NCBI GenBank assembly: GCA_017556565.1
Contig: JAFYMQ010000042.1
Span: 1 to 9,447, forward strand
Origin: Clostridia bacterium
GTDB taxonomy: Bacteria; Bacillota; Clostridia; Oscillospirales; Butyricicoccaceae
Reading direction: 5' to 3'
Length of the DNA stretch: 9,447 bases
The position numbers were made by a program, and so were the translations under genes. Of the stretch, positions 1 through 6,992 are shown one piece after another. Position 1 is the first letter of the stretch, and each line of letters starts with the position of its first letter. The notes under the pieces were generated by a model. That model was not told the DNA's origin. It saw only the letters and a program-made list of their open reading frames with translations, and did no database searches.

Positions 1-393
1 CACATCGTCGAGATAGACGAGCTTGAGCAGCGCGAGCGCAAACTGCTCAATCTGGGTCACACCCTGGGTCACGCTATAGAAAAGTGCAGCAATTTCACCG
101 TCACCCACGGTCACGCGGTGGCTGCAGGTATGGCGCTTATTGCCCGCGCAGGCGAGGTTATGGGCGTTACCCAAACGGGCACGGCAGATAGGGTAGAAGC
201 CTGCCTGCTCAAACACTCGCTGCCCATCAGTTGCGATTATGCCCTCGTTGATCTGGCACAAGCCGCCATGTCTGACAAAAAACGCTCAGGCGACAGTATT
301 ACTCTGGTGCTGATAGACAAAATCGGTGAGTGCAGCCTCAAAAAAGTGCCTGCCTCTACCCTGCTTGAGTATGCCCGCTACGGGAGGAAATAA
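1..393 (+). CDS. aroB: 3-dehydroquinate synthase, C-terminal part (5' end outside window)
   Basis: Converts DAHP to 3-dehydroquinate, the second step of the shikimate pathway, using NAD and a divalent metal in the cytoplasm. The reading frame is open from base 1 and gives 130 residues of the C-terminal metal-binding half. The family signature LNLGHTLGHAIE is at residues 17-28, and a second histidine motif, THGHAVAAGM, at 35-44; the histidines of these two motifs are metal ligands in the family. The more common form of the second motif is HGEAVAIGM, so a Glu-to-His change is present; this position varies in the family and I do not take it as loss of function. The stop TAA (391-393) lies 2 bp before the aroA ATG, and the GGGAGG at 382-387 inside this gene serves aroA. 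Identity is secure; the N-terminal NAD-binding half cannot be seen. Confidence 0.95.
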   Translation, partial: HIVEIDELEQRERKLLNLGHTLGHAIEKCSNFTVTHGHAVAAGMALIARAGEVMGVTQTGTADRVEACLLKHSLPISCDYALVDLAQAAMSDKKRSGDSITLVLIDKIGECSLKKVPASTLLEYARYGRK

Positions 394-395
394 CA

Positions 396-1649
396 ATGGA
401 TATAGCAGTAACTCCTGCATCCCTCGGCGGCAGTATTGCCGCCATAGCCTCCAAGTCGGACGTTCACAGACTGATGATCTGCGCTCTTCTGAGTGACGGG
501 CCTGTGGTGATACGCGGCGTGTCCCGCAGTAATGATATTGATGCCACCGTAAGATGCATCACCGCCCTTGGCGCGCAGGTCGATATAACCGGCAAGGTCT
601 GCACAGTCACACCTCCCGCCGTCATACCCCAAAAAGCCCTCCTCGACTGTGGCGAAAGCGGCTCTACACTCAGATTCCTGCTTCCTGTTGCCGCAGCCGT
701 GTGCAAGGATGCTTCGTTTACAGGCGCGGGCAGACTTCCTCAGCGCCCCATCGGTGAGCTGGTTGACGCACTCAGCGCCAACGGCAGCCGATTTTCGTCC
801 GCTGTGCTGCCTTTTACAGTCAGCGGCGGCATCAGAGCGGGCACGTACCGTCTGCCGGGCAACGTCAGTTCCCAGTATGTTTCGGGCCTGCTTATGGCGC
901 TGTCTGTGACAGAGGGCGAGAGCAGGATAGAGCTGACTACACCCTTGCAGTCGGAATCTTATGTAAATATGACCCTTCACACCCTGACGGCTTTTGGCGC
1001 AAAGGTGGTTAAAGTTGACAACGGGTATATAATATATGGTACAACCAAGCTGCACTCACCCAAGCTTGCCGATGCTGACGGAGACTGGTCAAACGGAGCA
1101 TTTTTCCTTGCGGCTGGTGCGCTGGAAGGCAGCATAACCGTAACAGAGCTTGACACAAACTCTGTTCAGGGCGACAAAAAGGTGCTGGATGCTCTGTCTG
1201 AGTTCGGCGCTTGTGTAAGCGTTCGGGGCGGCAGCGTTACAGTCAGCCGCGGCACTCTGCACGGCTGCACCATTGATTTGACCGACACGCCCGACCTGCT
1301 GCCTGCTTTGGCGGTGGTTGCGGCGTTTGCCGACGGACAGACCGTGTTTACGGGCGGTGCGCGTCTCAGGCTGAAAGAGAGCGACAGACTTGAGACAACA
1401 AAAGCTATGATAGAAAGCATGGGCGGCAAAGCTTCCGTGCAGCCTGACGGCATTATTGTATACGGCACAGGTCTCAGCGGCGGCTCGGTCGACGGCGCAA
1501 ATGACCACAGAATAGTTATGGCGGCAGCCATCGGCGGCTGCTTTGCAAAAGGCGATACACACATCAAAGGCGCTCAGGCGGCAGACAAATCCTATCCCGA
1601 TTTCTTTTCTGACCTGGCCGCTTTGGGAGGTAAAAGCTATGTCATCTGA
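396..1649 (+). CDS. aroA: 3-phosphoshikimate 1-carboxyvinyltransferase (EPSP synthase)
   Basis: Transfers the enolpyruvyl group of PEP to shikimate-3-phosphate, the penultimate step to chorismate. The protein has 417 residues, slightly below the usual 425-450. Visible motifs are SKSDVHR (19-25, K20/S21/R25 substrate contacts), CGESGSTLR (85-93, PEP/glyphosate loop; most homologues have GNSGTT), LPQRPIG (114-120), VSSQ (157-160), GDWSNGAFF (229-237), DTPDLLP (297-303, catalytic-Asp region), RLKESDRL (325-332, E328), DHR (370-372) and KSYPDFF (398-404). Substrate-binding residues of both lobes are therefore kept. The N-terminus is compact, with ASLGGSI before the SKS motif. The ATG at 396 follows GGGAGG (382-387) by 8 nt. 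The last 11 bases overlap the start of aroC. Assignment is certain; whether it is sensitive or resistant to glyphosate cannot be decided from the sequence. Confidence 0.97.
   Translation: MDIAVTPASLGGSIAAIASKSDVHRLMICALLSDGPVVIRGVSRSNDIDATVRCITALGAQVDITGKVCTVTPPAVIPQKALLDCGESGSTLRFLLPVAAAVCKDASFTGAGRLPQRPIGELVDALSANGSRFSSAVLPFTVSGGIRAGTYRLPGNVSSQYVSGLLMALSVTEGESRIELTTPLQSESYVNMTLHTLTAFGAKVVKVDNGYIIYGTTKLHSPKLADADGDWSNGAFFLAAGALEGSITVTELDTNSVQGDKKVLDALSEFGACVSVRGGSVTVSRGTLHGCTIDLTDTPDLLPALAVVAAFADGQTVFTGGARLRLKESDRLETTKAMIESMGGKASVQPDGIIVYGTGLSGGSVDGANDHRIVMAAAIGGCFAKGDTHIKGAQAADKSYPDFFSDLAALGGKSYVI
1625..1630 (+). promoter_or_regulatory. ribosome binding site of aroC
   Basis: GGGAGG lies 8 nt before ATG 1639 and inside the 3' end of aroA. 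It fixes the aroC start against the in-frame ATG at 1543, which lies well inside aroA. A second ATG at 1651 would be 20 nt away and is less likely. Confidence 0.85.
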
Positions 1650-2733
1650 AATGGGCAAAAAACTCAGAATATCGGTATTCGGTCAGTCGCACGGACGGGG
1701 AATAGGTGTCACCGTTCAGGGTCTGCCCGGAGGCGAAAAGATCGATATGGACGAGCTTATGGCGTTCATGGCTCGCCGCGCACCGGGGCAGAACACAATG
1801 ACCACCGCTCGACGCGAAAAAGACGAGCCCAAGTTCCTGTCCGGGCTGGAAAACGGCACTACCTGCGGTTTTCCTCTCTGCGCCGTTATCGAGAACACCG
1901 ATACCCGCTCGGGTGACTATGCAGGCTTTACCCTCACACCCCGCCCGGGTCATGCCGATTATACGGCACGCATCCGCTACGGCGACAGCGTGGATATGCG
2001 CGGCGGAGGACATTTCTCGGGTAGACTGACCGCACCTTTGTGCATTGTCGGCGGTATTGCCAAGCAGATACTTGCAAGACGCGGTATCTATATAGGCGCA
2101 CACCTCAAAGCTGCAGGCGGAGTCGAGGACGAAAGCTTCCCCCTCCACCCCACAAAAGAGCTGTTTGACACTGTTGCCGCCCGTTGCCCTGCGGTCATCA
2201 ATATCGAGGCAGGGGAGAGGATGGCTGAGCGCATAGAGCAGGCTCGCGCAGATCTGGACTCGGTGGGCGGCATCGTTGAGTGCGCCGTTATCGGTATGCC
2301 TGCAGGCGTAGGCGATCCTATGTTTGACGGTGTGGAGAACAGACTGGCTCAGGCTCTGTTCGGCATCCCCGCTGTCAAAGGCGTGGAGTTCGGCGCCGGT
2401 TTTGCCTGCGCCAATATGCGCGGCAGCGAGAATAACGATCCGTTCGACGTTCAGAACGGACGGATAGTCACTACCACCAATAACAGCGGCGGCATTCTGG
2501 GCGGCATCACAAACGGTATGCCCATTGTGTTCCGCGCCGCTTTCAAGCCCACCCCATCCATAGGCAAAAAGCAGCAGACGGTCAACGTTGACACCCTGCA
2601 GCAGACCCGGCTGGAGATAGTGGGCAGACACGACCCCTGCGTTGCAGTCCGTGCCGTACCCGTTTGCGAGGCGGTAGCGGCTATCGTTGTACTTGATATG
2701 CTACTGGAGGACGGTTCAAATGGATCTTTCTGA
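1639..2733 (+). CDS. aroC: chorismate synthase
   Basis: Removes phosphate from EPSP to give chorismate, the branch point for Phe, Tyr, Trp and folate; the family needs reduced FMN. The protein is 364 residues, a normal length. Motifs: FGQSHG (14-19, with the catalytic His18), ARRAPGQ (45-51), RPGHADYT (102-109), RGGGHFSGR (121-129, FMN/substrate site), NNSGGILGGIT (281-291) and GRHDPC (329-334). The open frame runs further upstream to an ATG at 1543, but that segment lies inside aroA. ATG 1639 is chosen because the homology begins within a few residues of it and GGGAGG (1625-1630) lies 8 nt before it. The start overlaps the end of aroA by 11 bp and the end overlaps pheA by 14 bp, so coupled translation with both is likely. 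Confidence 0.97.
   Translation: MSSEMGKKLRISVFGQSHGRGIGVTVQGLPGGEKIDMDELMAFMARRAPGQNTMTTARREKDEPKFLSGLENGTTCGFPLCAVIENTDTRSGDYAGFTLTPRPGHADYTARIRYGDSVDMRGGGHFSGRLTAPLCIVGGIAKQILARRGIYIGAHLKAAGGVEDESFPLHPTKELFDTVAARCPAVINIEAGERMAERIEQARADLDSVGGIVECAVIGMPAGVGDPMFDGVENRLAQALFGIPAVKGVEFGAGFACANMRGSENNDPFDVQNGRIVTTTNNSGGILGGITNGMPIVFRAAFKPTPSIGKKQQTVNVDTLQQTRLEIVGRHDPCVAVRAVPVCEAVAAIVVLDMLLEDGSNGSF
2706..2710 (+). promoter_or_regulatory. ribosome binding site of pheA
   Basis: GGAGG lies 9 nt before ATG 2720 and inside aroC. It decides the pheA start in favour of MDLSDIRKK, where chorismate mutase homology begins, over an upstream in-frame ATG at 2687. Confidence 0.85.
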
Positions 2734-3856
2734 CATCAGAAAAAAGATTGACGATATAGACAGCAAGCTGCTGCCTCTGTTTTTGGAGCGCATGAATATC
2801 TCCGCAGAGGTAGCCGAATACAAAAAAGCCAACGGTCTGCCCGTGCTCAACAAGCAGCGTGAGCGGGATATCCTCAAATGGGTGCGCGCCGAGAGCGGGG
2901 ATATGGAGCTGTACAGCGATAGGTTGTACAATACTATTTTTGAGCTTAGCCGCTCCTATCAGGACAGTATACTGGCGGATACCTCCCGTCTGTCTCAGGA
3001 GATAGAAGCGGGACTCAACTACCAGACCGCTCCATTCCCCGTAACCGGCAGAATAGCCTGCCAGGGCGTAGAAGGCGCATACGGACAGATGGCAGCCGAC
3101 AAAATGTTCCCCAGAGGCGATCTGACCTTTTTCAAGACCTTTGAGAGCGTGTTTGACGCAGTTTCATCGGGTCTGTGCGATTTTGGCGTGCTGCCTATAG
3201 AAAACAGCTCCAACGGCTCTGTGCGCGCAACCTTTGACCTGCTGCGCACCAAGAACGTCAAAATAGTCCGCTCCGAGCGTTTGTGCATCCGCCATCAGCT
3301 GCTGGCAAAGCCCGACACAAAACTGGCAGACATCACCGAGATACATTCTCACGAGCAGGCACTGGGTCAGTGCAGTAAGTTTATCAAGAGCCTGGGCAGC
3401 GGCGTCAAAGCCGTGCCCTGCCTGAACACCGCTATGGCAGCCGAGTATGTTGCAAAGAGCGACAGTAATATTGCCTGCATAGCATCTTCCGGCGCAGGCA
3501 AGCTTAACGGACTCGTGCCTATTGCCGACAGTATTCAGGACAGCGACAACAACTATACCCGCTTTATCTGCATTGCCCGCGAGACCCAGATCTACGCAGG
3601 CGCAGACCGCATCAGCCTGATTTTGACCTGCGAACACAAGCCGGGCGCTCTGTATGAGATACTTGCCAAGCTTGCCGCCGTGGGCATCAACCTGATCAAG
3701 CTTGAAAGCTGCCCCATTATAGGTCATGATTTTGAGTTTATATTCTTCTTTGAGCTTCAGGCAAGCGTCCTTGACGAGCGCACCATTGCCGTGCTTCAGT
3801 CTATAGAGCGCAGCTGCGAGAGCCTTATTTTTCTGGGCAACTATCGGGAGGCCTGA
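2720..3856 (+). CDS. pheA: bifunctional chorismate mutase / prephenate dehydratase (P-protein)
   Basis: Carries out chorismate to prephenate and prephenate to phenylpyruvate, the committed branch to phenylalanine. The 378-residue protein has three parts. An AroQ-type chorismate mutase is at about 1-90 (IRKKIDDID, LFLERM, YKK and QRERDIL, with R24, K35/K36, R47 and E48 in active-site positions). A prephenate dehydratase is at about 108-288 (ACQGVEGAYG 113-122, GVLPIENSSNGSV 156-168, IASSGAGKLNGL 254-265, and NNYTRF 277-282, whose Thr-Arg-Phe is the catalytic signature). An ACT regulatory domain is at about 297-375, with PGALYEIL (308-315) and LESCPI (328-333). The ACT domain normally carries ESRP and binds Phe for feedback inhibition; here the Arg is Cys331. 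The gene starts inside aroC, and its TGA stop abuts the aroE ATG in the same frame. Identity is certain; the regulatory effect of the Cys is inference. Confidence 0.95.
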   Translation: MDLSDIRKKIDDIDSKLLPLFLERMNISAEVAEYKKANGLPVLNKQRERDILKWVRAESGDMELYSDRLYNTIFELSRSYQDSILADTSRLSQEIEAGLNYQTAPFPVTGRIACQGVEGAYGQMAADKMFPRGDLTFFKTFESVFDAVSSGLCDFGVLPIENSSNGSVRATFDLLRTKNVKIVRSERLCIRHQLLAKPDTKLADITEIHSHEQALGQCSKFIKSLGSGVKAVPCLNTAMAAEYVAKSDSNIACIASSGAGKLNGLVPIADSIQDSDNNYTRFICIARETQIYAGADRISLILTCEHKPGALYEILAKLAAVGINLIKLESCPIIGHDFEFIFFFELQASVLDERTIAVLQSIERSCESLIFLGNYREA

Positions 3857-5095
3857 ATGAAAAAGTACGGACTTCTGGGCAAAAAGCTTGGCCATAGTTA
3901 CTCTGTCCCCATCCATCGGGGACTTGGCAATATGGACTACAAGCTGTACGAAAAGCAGCCCGATGAGATAGAAGAGTTTATCCGCGACCCCAATCTGGGC
4001 GGCATCAACGTCACCATCCCCTACAAGCTTGAGGTAATGCAGTATCTTGACGAGATCGACTCTGCGGCCCGTGAGATAGGCGCGGTCAATACGGTGGTGC
4101 GCCGCGATGGCAGACTGATCGGGTTTAATACCGATCATATCGGATTTTGCCGTATGCTTGAGCATGGCGGCATAGATGTAAAAGGCAAAAAAGCCTTGGT
4201 GCTCGGCTCGGGCGGCGCATCAAAAACCGCCGTTGTGTGCCTGCATAGGCTTGGCGCAAGCTCGGTGACTGTCATATCCCGAGAGGGCGAAAATAACTAC
4301 GATAATCTGCACAAGCACCGCGACGCACAGGTGATCGTCAACTGCACCCCCGTGGGAATGTACCCCAACAATCTTTGCTCTCCCGTTGATCTGACGCAGT
4401 TTGAGGCCTGCGAGGGCGTTGCCGACATGATATACAACCCGCTGCGCACAGACCTGCTGATGCAGGCAGAAAAGCTTGGGCTAAAAACCGCAGGCGGCCT
4501 GCTGATGCTGACAAGTCAGGGTGTAAGAGCTCACGAATACTTTTTTGACACCAAGGTTGAAGCAAATACCGACCTCAAGCTTGCAGAAAATCTGCGCCGC
4601 GAAAGCGAAAATATCGTGCTTATCGGTATGCCCGGCTGCGGCAAGAGTACGGTGGGCGCGGCTTTGGCACGCCTTTCGGGCAGAGAAGCCGTGGAGGTCG
4701 ATGCGCTCATCGCCCAAAAAGCAGGAAAAACCATCCCTGAGATTTTTGAGCAGGATGGGGAAGATGCATTCAGGCGTCTTGAGAGCGACGTGCTTCGGGA
4801 AGAATCCAAAGAAAAAGCCAAAATTATCATGACCGGCGGCGGCGCAGTCACCAGAGCGGAAAATTACCCCGCCCTGCACCAAAACGGCAGGATATATGAG
4901 ATCAAACGGGATATTGAGCGGCTTGATAGGGAGGGCAGACCTCTGTCAAAAGACCTCGACACCCTCAAGCGTATGTACGAGGTGCGAAAGCCTATGTACG
5001 AAGCATTCCGCGATGTGTGCGTGACCAATGAAAACACTCCCGAGCAGACCGCAGAGATGATTTGGAGGGATTTTTGTGAAAATACTTGTTATTAA
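3857..5095 (+). CDS. aroE-aroK: fused shikimate dehydrogenase - shikimate kinase
   Basis: One 412-residue frame carries two consecutive pathway enzymes. Residues 1 to about 250 are AroE (3-dehydroshikimate to shikimate, NADPH): GHSYS (12-16, shikimate-binding serines), NVTIPYK (51-57, catalytic K57), GAVNTV (75-80), FNTD (90-93, catalytic D93), the dinucleotide loop GSGGASKT (117-124), NCTPVGM (162-168) and TSQGVRAHEYF (219-229, Q221). Residues about 252-412 are AroK (shikimate to shikimate-3-phosphate, ATP): Walker A GMPGCGKST (257-265), VEVD (279-282), EDAFRRLES (302-310, R306), TGGGAV (326-331), lid GRPLS (360-364) and EVRKPMY (375-381, R377). The domains join with almost no linker. The first acid of the kinase DxD motif is Glu (E280-V-D282). 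GGGAGG (3846-3851) precedes ATG 3857. The gene overlaps aroQ by 20 bp. Both domains look catalytically intact. Confidence 0.93.
   Translation: MKKYGLLGKKLGHSYSVPIHRGLGNMDYKLYEKQPDEIEEFIRDPNLGGINVTIPYKLEVMQYLDEIDSAAREIGAVNTVVRRDGRLIGFNTDHIGFCRMLEHGGIDVKGKKALVLGSGGASKTAVVCLHRLGASSVTVISREGENNYDNLHKHRDAQVIVNCTPVGMYPNNLCSPVDLTQFEACEGVADMIYNPLRTDLLMQAEKLGLKTAGGLLMLTSQGVRAHEYFFDTKVEANTDLKLAENLRRESENIVLIGMPGCGKSTVGAALARLSGREAVEVDALIAQKAGKTIPEIFEQDGEDAFRRLESDVLREESKEKAKIIMTGGGAVTRAENYPALHQNGRIYEIKRDIERLDREGRPLSKDLDTLKRMYEVRKPMYEAFRDVCVTNENTPEQTAEMIWRDFCENTCY
5064..5068 (+). promoter_or_regulatory. ribosome binding site of aroQ (GTG start)
   Basis: GGAGG lies 7 nt before a GTG at 5076, inside the 3' end of the aroE-aroK gene. 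It supports the non-ATG start, which places the family's N-terminal KILVINGPNLN sequence right after the initiator. Confidence 0.8.
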
Positions 5096-5501
5096 CGGCC
5101 CCAATCTCAATATGCTTGGCATCCGCGAGCCGGAGATATACGGCAACCAGACCTACAATGACCTTGTGGCGCTTATCTCCCGTGAGGCAGAAAAAATAGG
5201 CGTGGAAACAGAATTTGTCCAGTCCAATCACGAAGGCGCGCTGGTAGATGCCATACAGAGCGCCTATAACCGCTGCGACGGTATTATCATCAACCCCGCC
5301 GCCTATACCCACACAAGCGTAGCGCTGCTGGACGCGGTCAAAAGCGTGGGCGTACCCACCGTCGAGGTGCATATCAGTGATCCCGACACACGCGAAGAGT
5401 TCCGCAAAATCTCCTATATCCGTAAAGCCTGCATAGCCACCGTCAAAGGCAAAGGCTTCGCGGGCTACATAGAAGCTCTGCACATCCTGTGCGATAGATA
5501 A
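5076..5501 (+). CDS. aroQ: 3-dehydroquinate dehydratase, type II
   Basis: Dehydrates 3-dehydroquinate to 3-dehydroshikimate, the step between AroB and AroE. The length of 141 residues fits the small, dodecameric type II family. Signatures: INGPNLNMLG (6-15), REPEIYG (17-23, with R17 and the catalytic Tyr22), INPAAYTHTS (72-81, N73), the catalytic His99 in VEVHIS (96-101), and REEFR (106-110). Many homologues read HxSN at the catalytic His; here it is HISD, a variant I believe is common in Clostridia. The start is GTG with a good Shine-Dalgarno, overlapping the aroE-aroK end by 20 bp. It is the last gene of the operon; a hairpin terminator begins 114 bp after its stop. Confidence 0.95.
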   Translation: MKILVINGPNLNMLGIREPEIYGNQTYNDLVALISREAEKIGVETEFVQSNHEGALVDAIQSAYNRCDGIIINPAAYTHTSVALLDAVKSVGVPTVEVHISDPDTREEFRKISYIRKACIATVKGKGFAGYIEALHILCDR

Positions 5502-5505
5502 TAAA

Positions 5506-5580
5506 CAATCCGTCCGCAGGACACCTCTGTTAAGCCTTCCCCTATGCACGCGAAGCGTGACGGATGAGGTGGTTGCTTGT
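5506..5580 (+). repeat. candidate intergenic palindromic repeat element
   Basis: The space between the aroQ stop and the terminator is packed with inverted repeats: ATCCGTC (5508-5514) with GACGGAT (5559-5565); GTCC-GCA-GGAC (5512-5522); CACCTC (5522-5527) with GAGGTG (5566-5571); and CACGC-GAA-GCGTG (5547-5559). The string AAGCCTTCCCC and the CATCCGTCACGC...CGCGTG module, read on the minus strand, resemble from memory a dispersed intergenic element of gut Firmicutes genomes. Only one copy is present here, so repetition itself is not shown. No protein-coding signal is seen. Confidence 0.45.
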
Positions 5581-5615
5581 TGTGGGCAATTGGAACACCG
5601 TGTTATCTGCAAAAT

Positions 5616-5647
5616 AAAACAGAAACGAGCTTGCTCGTTTCTGTTTT
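5616..5647. terminator. bidirectional rho-independent terminator between aroQ and obg
   Basis: AAAACAGAAACGAGC (5616-5630) and GCTCGTTTCTGTTTT (5633-5647) are perfect 15-bp complements with TT between them (effectively a 4-nt CTTG loop). The right side is followed by a T-rich tract (to 5655), and the left side reads as a T-tract on the minus strand (5611-5619). It can therefore end transcripts from both directions, matching the convergent aro operon and obg. Confidence 0.9.
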
Positions 5648-5666
5648 TACTTTTTGTATATGATAC

Positions 5667-6944
5667 TCAGTAGACGTATTCAAACTGCAGGCCAAAGACG
5701 TCGACTGTGTCTTTTTCCTGTATGCCGTCACGCTCAAGCATATCGAACACGCCTGCTTTACGCAGCACGCGGTCAAAGTACATGCGGGACTCGTAATCGT
5801 CAAAGTTGATGCTGGACACGATCTTTTCCACCCATGCGCCGGTGATGTACCAGATGCCGTCCTCGTGCTCGATGATGATCTCGCGCTCCTTGGGCACTTC
5901 GGTCATGATGGAGAGGTCTACCTCGGGCTCGTAGACTGTTACGGGAGGCAGGGTCTCAAGCAGCTGCCATACCTTGTATATCAGCTCTTTTGTGCCCTGA
6001 TTGGATGCAGCGGATATTTCGATCAGCTCATATCCCAGCTCCTCTGCCTTGTCGCGCAGACGCTGCAGATTGTCGCTTTCGGGATCGAGGATATCGCACT
6101 TGTTGGCGGCGATTATCTGAGGACGGGTTGCCAGAGTCTCGCTGAATGCAGCCAGCTCGGCATTGATGGCGATCAGGTCCTCGACAGGGTCTCTGCCCTC
6201 CGAGCCTGCCACGTCTACAACGTGCACCAGCATACGGCAGCGGTCGATATGTCTGAGAAAATCATGGCCCAGACCTGCGCCCTCTGCTGCACCCTCGATG
6301 ATGCCGGGGATGTCAGCCGCCACAAAAGACTGACCCTCGCCCACGTACACAACGCCCAGATTGGGGCTGAGTGTGGTGAAGTGGTAGTTGGCGATCTTGG
6401 GTCTTGCTGCAGAAATAACCGACAGCAAGGTGCTCTTGCCTACGTTGGGGAAGCCCAAAAAGCCTACGTCAGCGATCAGCTTGAGCTCCAAAAGCAGCTC
6501 CAGCTCGTCACCGGGCAGACCGGGTTTGGCAAATCTGGGAGCCTGACGGGTAGGTGTGGCAAAATGTGTGTTGCCCCAGCCGCCTCTGCCGCCGCGTGCC
6601 GCCACAAAGGGCTGCTCGTCGCTCATATCGTGCAGAATAGCGCCCGTTGCGGCATCCTTGATAAGAGTGCCCACGGGAACTTTTATATAAACGTTTTCAC
6701 CGTTTTTTCCAAAGCTTTTGTTAGTGCCGCCCATGTCACCGTCGGGGGCGGTATACTTGCGCTTGAATCTGAAATCAAGCAGGGTGGACAAATGCTTGTC
6801 CGCAACAAAGACTATATCTCCGCCTTTGCCGCCGTCGCCGCCGTCAGGACCGCCTGCGGCAACGTATTTTTCGCGGTGGAATGCGACTCTGCCGTCGCCG
6901 CCCTTGCCCGCCTTTACACGGATCTTGGCTATATCAACAAACAT
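5667..6944 (-). CDS. obg: Obg/CgtA family ribosome-assembly GTPase
   Basis: An essential GTPase that binds the 50S subunit during assembly and links growth to stress responses. The 425 residues show the full three-domain layout. The glycine-rich Obg fold spans about 1-158 (GGDGRVAFHREK 15-26, GGPDGGDGGKGG 31-42, RGGRGGWGN 117-125). The GTPase domain spans about 159-330 (G1 GFPNVGKST 164-172, G2 Thr190/191, G3 DIPG 211-214 followed by IIEGAAEGAGLG, G4 NKCD 281-284, G5 SA 311-312). A C-terminal OCT domain at about 345-425 ends in VFGLQFEYVY. The ATG at 6944 has only a modest ribosome site, AAAGGCGG (complement of 6953-6960). Upstream is a strong hairpin after rpmA, so expression may rely on read-through or a promoter I cannot identify. 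Position next to rpmA and rplU is the classic bacterial order. Confidence 0.97.
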   Translation of the reverse strand: MFVDIAKIRVKAGKGGDGRVAFHREKYVAAGGPDGGDGGKGGDIVFVADKHLSTLLDFRFKRKYTAPDGDMGGTNKSFGKNGENVYIKVPVGTLIKDAATGAILHDMSDEQPFVAARGGRGGWGNTHFATPTRQAPRFAKPGLPGDELELLLELKLIADVGFLGFPNVGKSTLLSVISAARPKIANYHFTTLSPNLGVVYVGEGQSFVAADIPGIIEGAAEGAGLGHDFLRHIDRCRMLVHVVDVAGSEGRDPVEDLIAINAELAAFSETLATRPQIIAANKCDILDPESDNLQRLRDKAEELGYELIEISAASNQGTKELIYKVWQLLETLPPVTVYEPEVDLSIMTEVPKEREIIIEHEDGIWYITGAWVEKIVSSINFDDYESRMYFDRVLRKAGVFDMLERDGIQEKDTVDVFGLQFEYVY

Positions 6945-6973
6945 TAATATCGCCGCCTTTCAAAGAAATGTCA

Positions 6974-6992
6974 GCCTGCATTATCCGCAGGC
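6974..6992 (-). other. small stem-loop between terminator and obg
   Basis: GCCTGC (6974-6979) and GCAGGC (6987-6992) form a 6-bp stem. On the minus-strand RNA its 7-nt loop reads GGATAAT, identical to the 5' arm of the adjacent terminator stem and hence complementary to that stem's 3' arm. Confidence 0.5.

Noticed and set aside
378..1055. A 225-codon open frame on the - strand opposite aroA, plus a 189-codon one at 1089-1658.
   Set aside because: Both are opposite conserved EPSP synthase motifs. Neither has a domain signature.
1543..1638. An upstream start for aroC.
   Set aside because: This part is inside aroA, is not homologous to chorismate synthase, and a good ribosome site precedes 1639.
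1642..2631. A 329-codon open frame on the - strand.
   Set aside because: It is antisense to aroC, with composition typical of a shadow frame.
3164..4165. A 333-codon open frame on the - strand crossing the pheA-aroE junction.
   Set aside because: It is a mirror of two clearly conserved genes. It crosses their boundary and has no recognisable product.
5603..5803. A 66-codon minus-strand frame crossing the terminator.
   Set aside because: It overlaps the end of obg and includes the terminator hairpin; no conserved features.
5865..6947. A 360-codon open frame on the + strand.
   Set aside because: It is antisense to obg, whose G1-G5 motifs are intact. The protein shows no family motif and no good ribosome site.
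6981..6988. GGATAAT on the minus strand as a -10 box for obg.
   Set aside because: No acceptable -35 lies 16 to 18 nt upstream, and the bases form a hairpin loop; a promoter cannot be supported.
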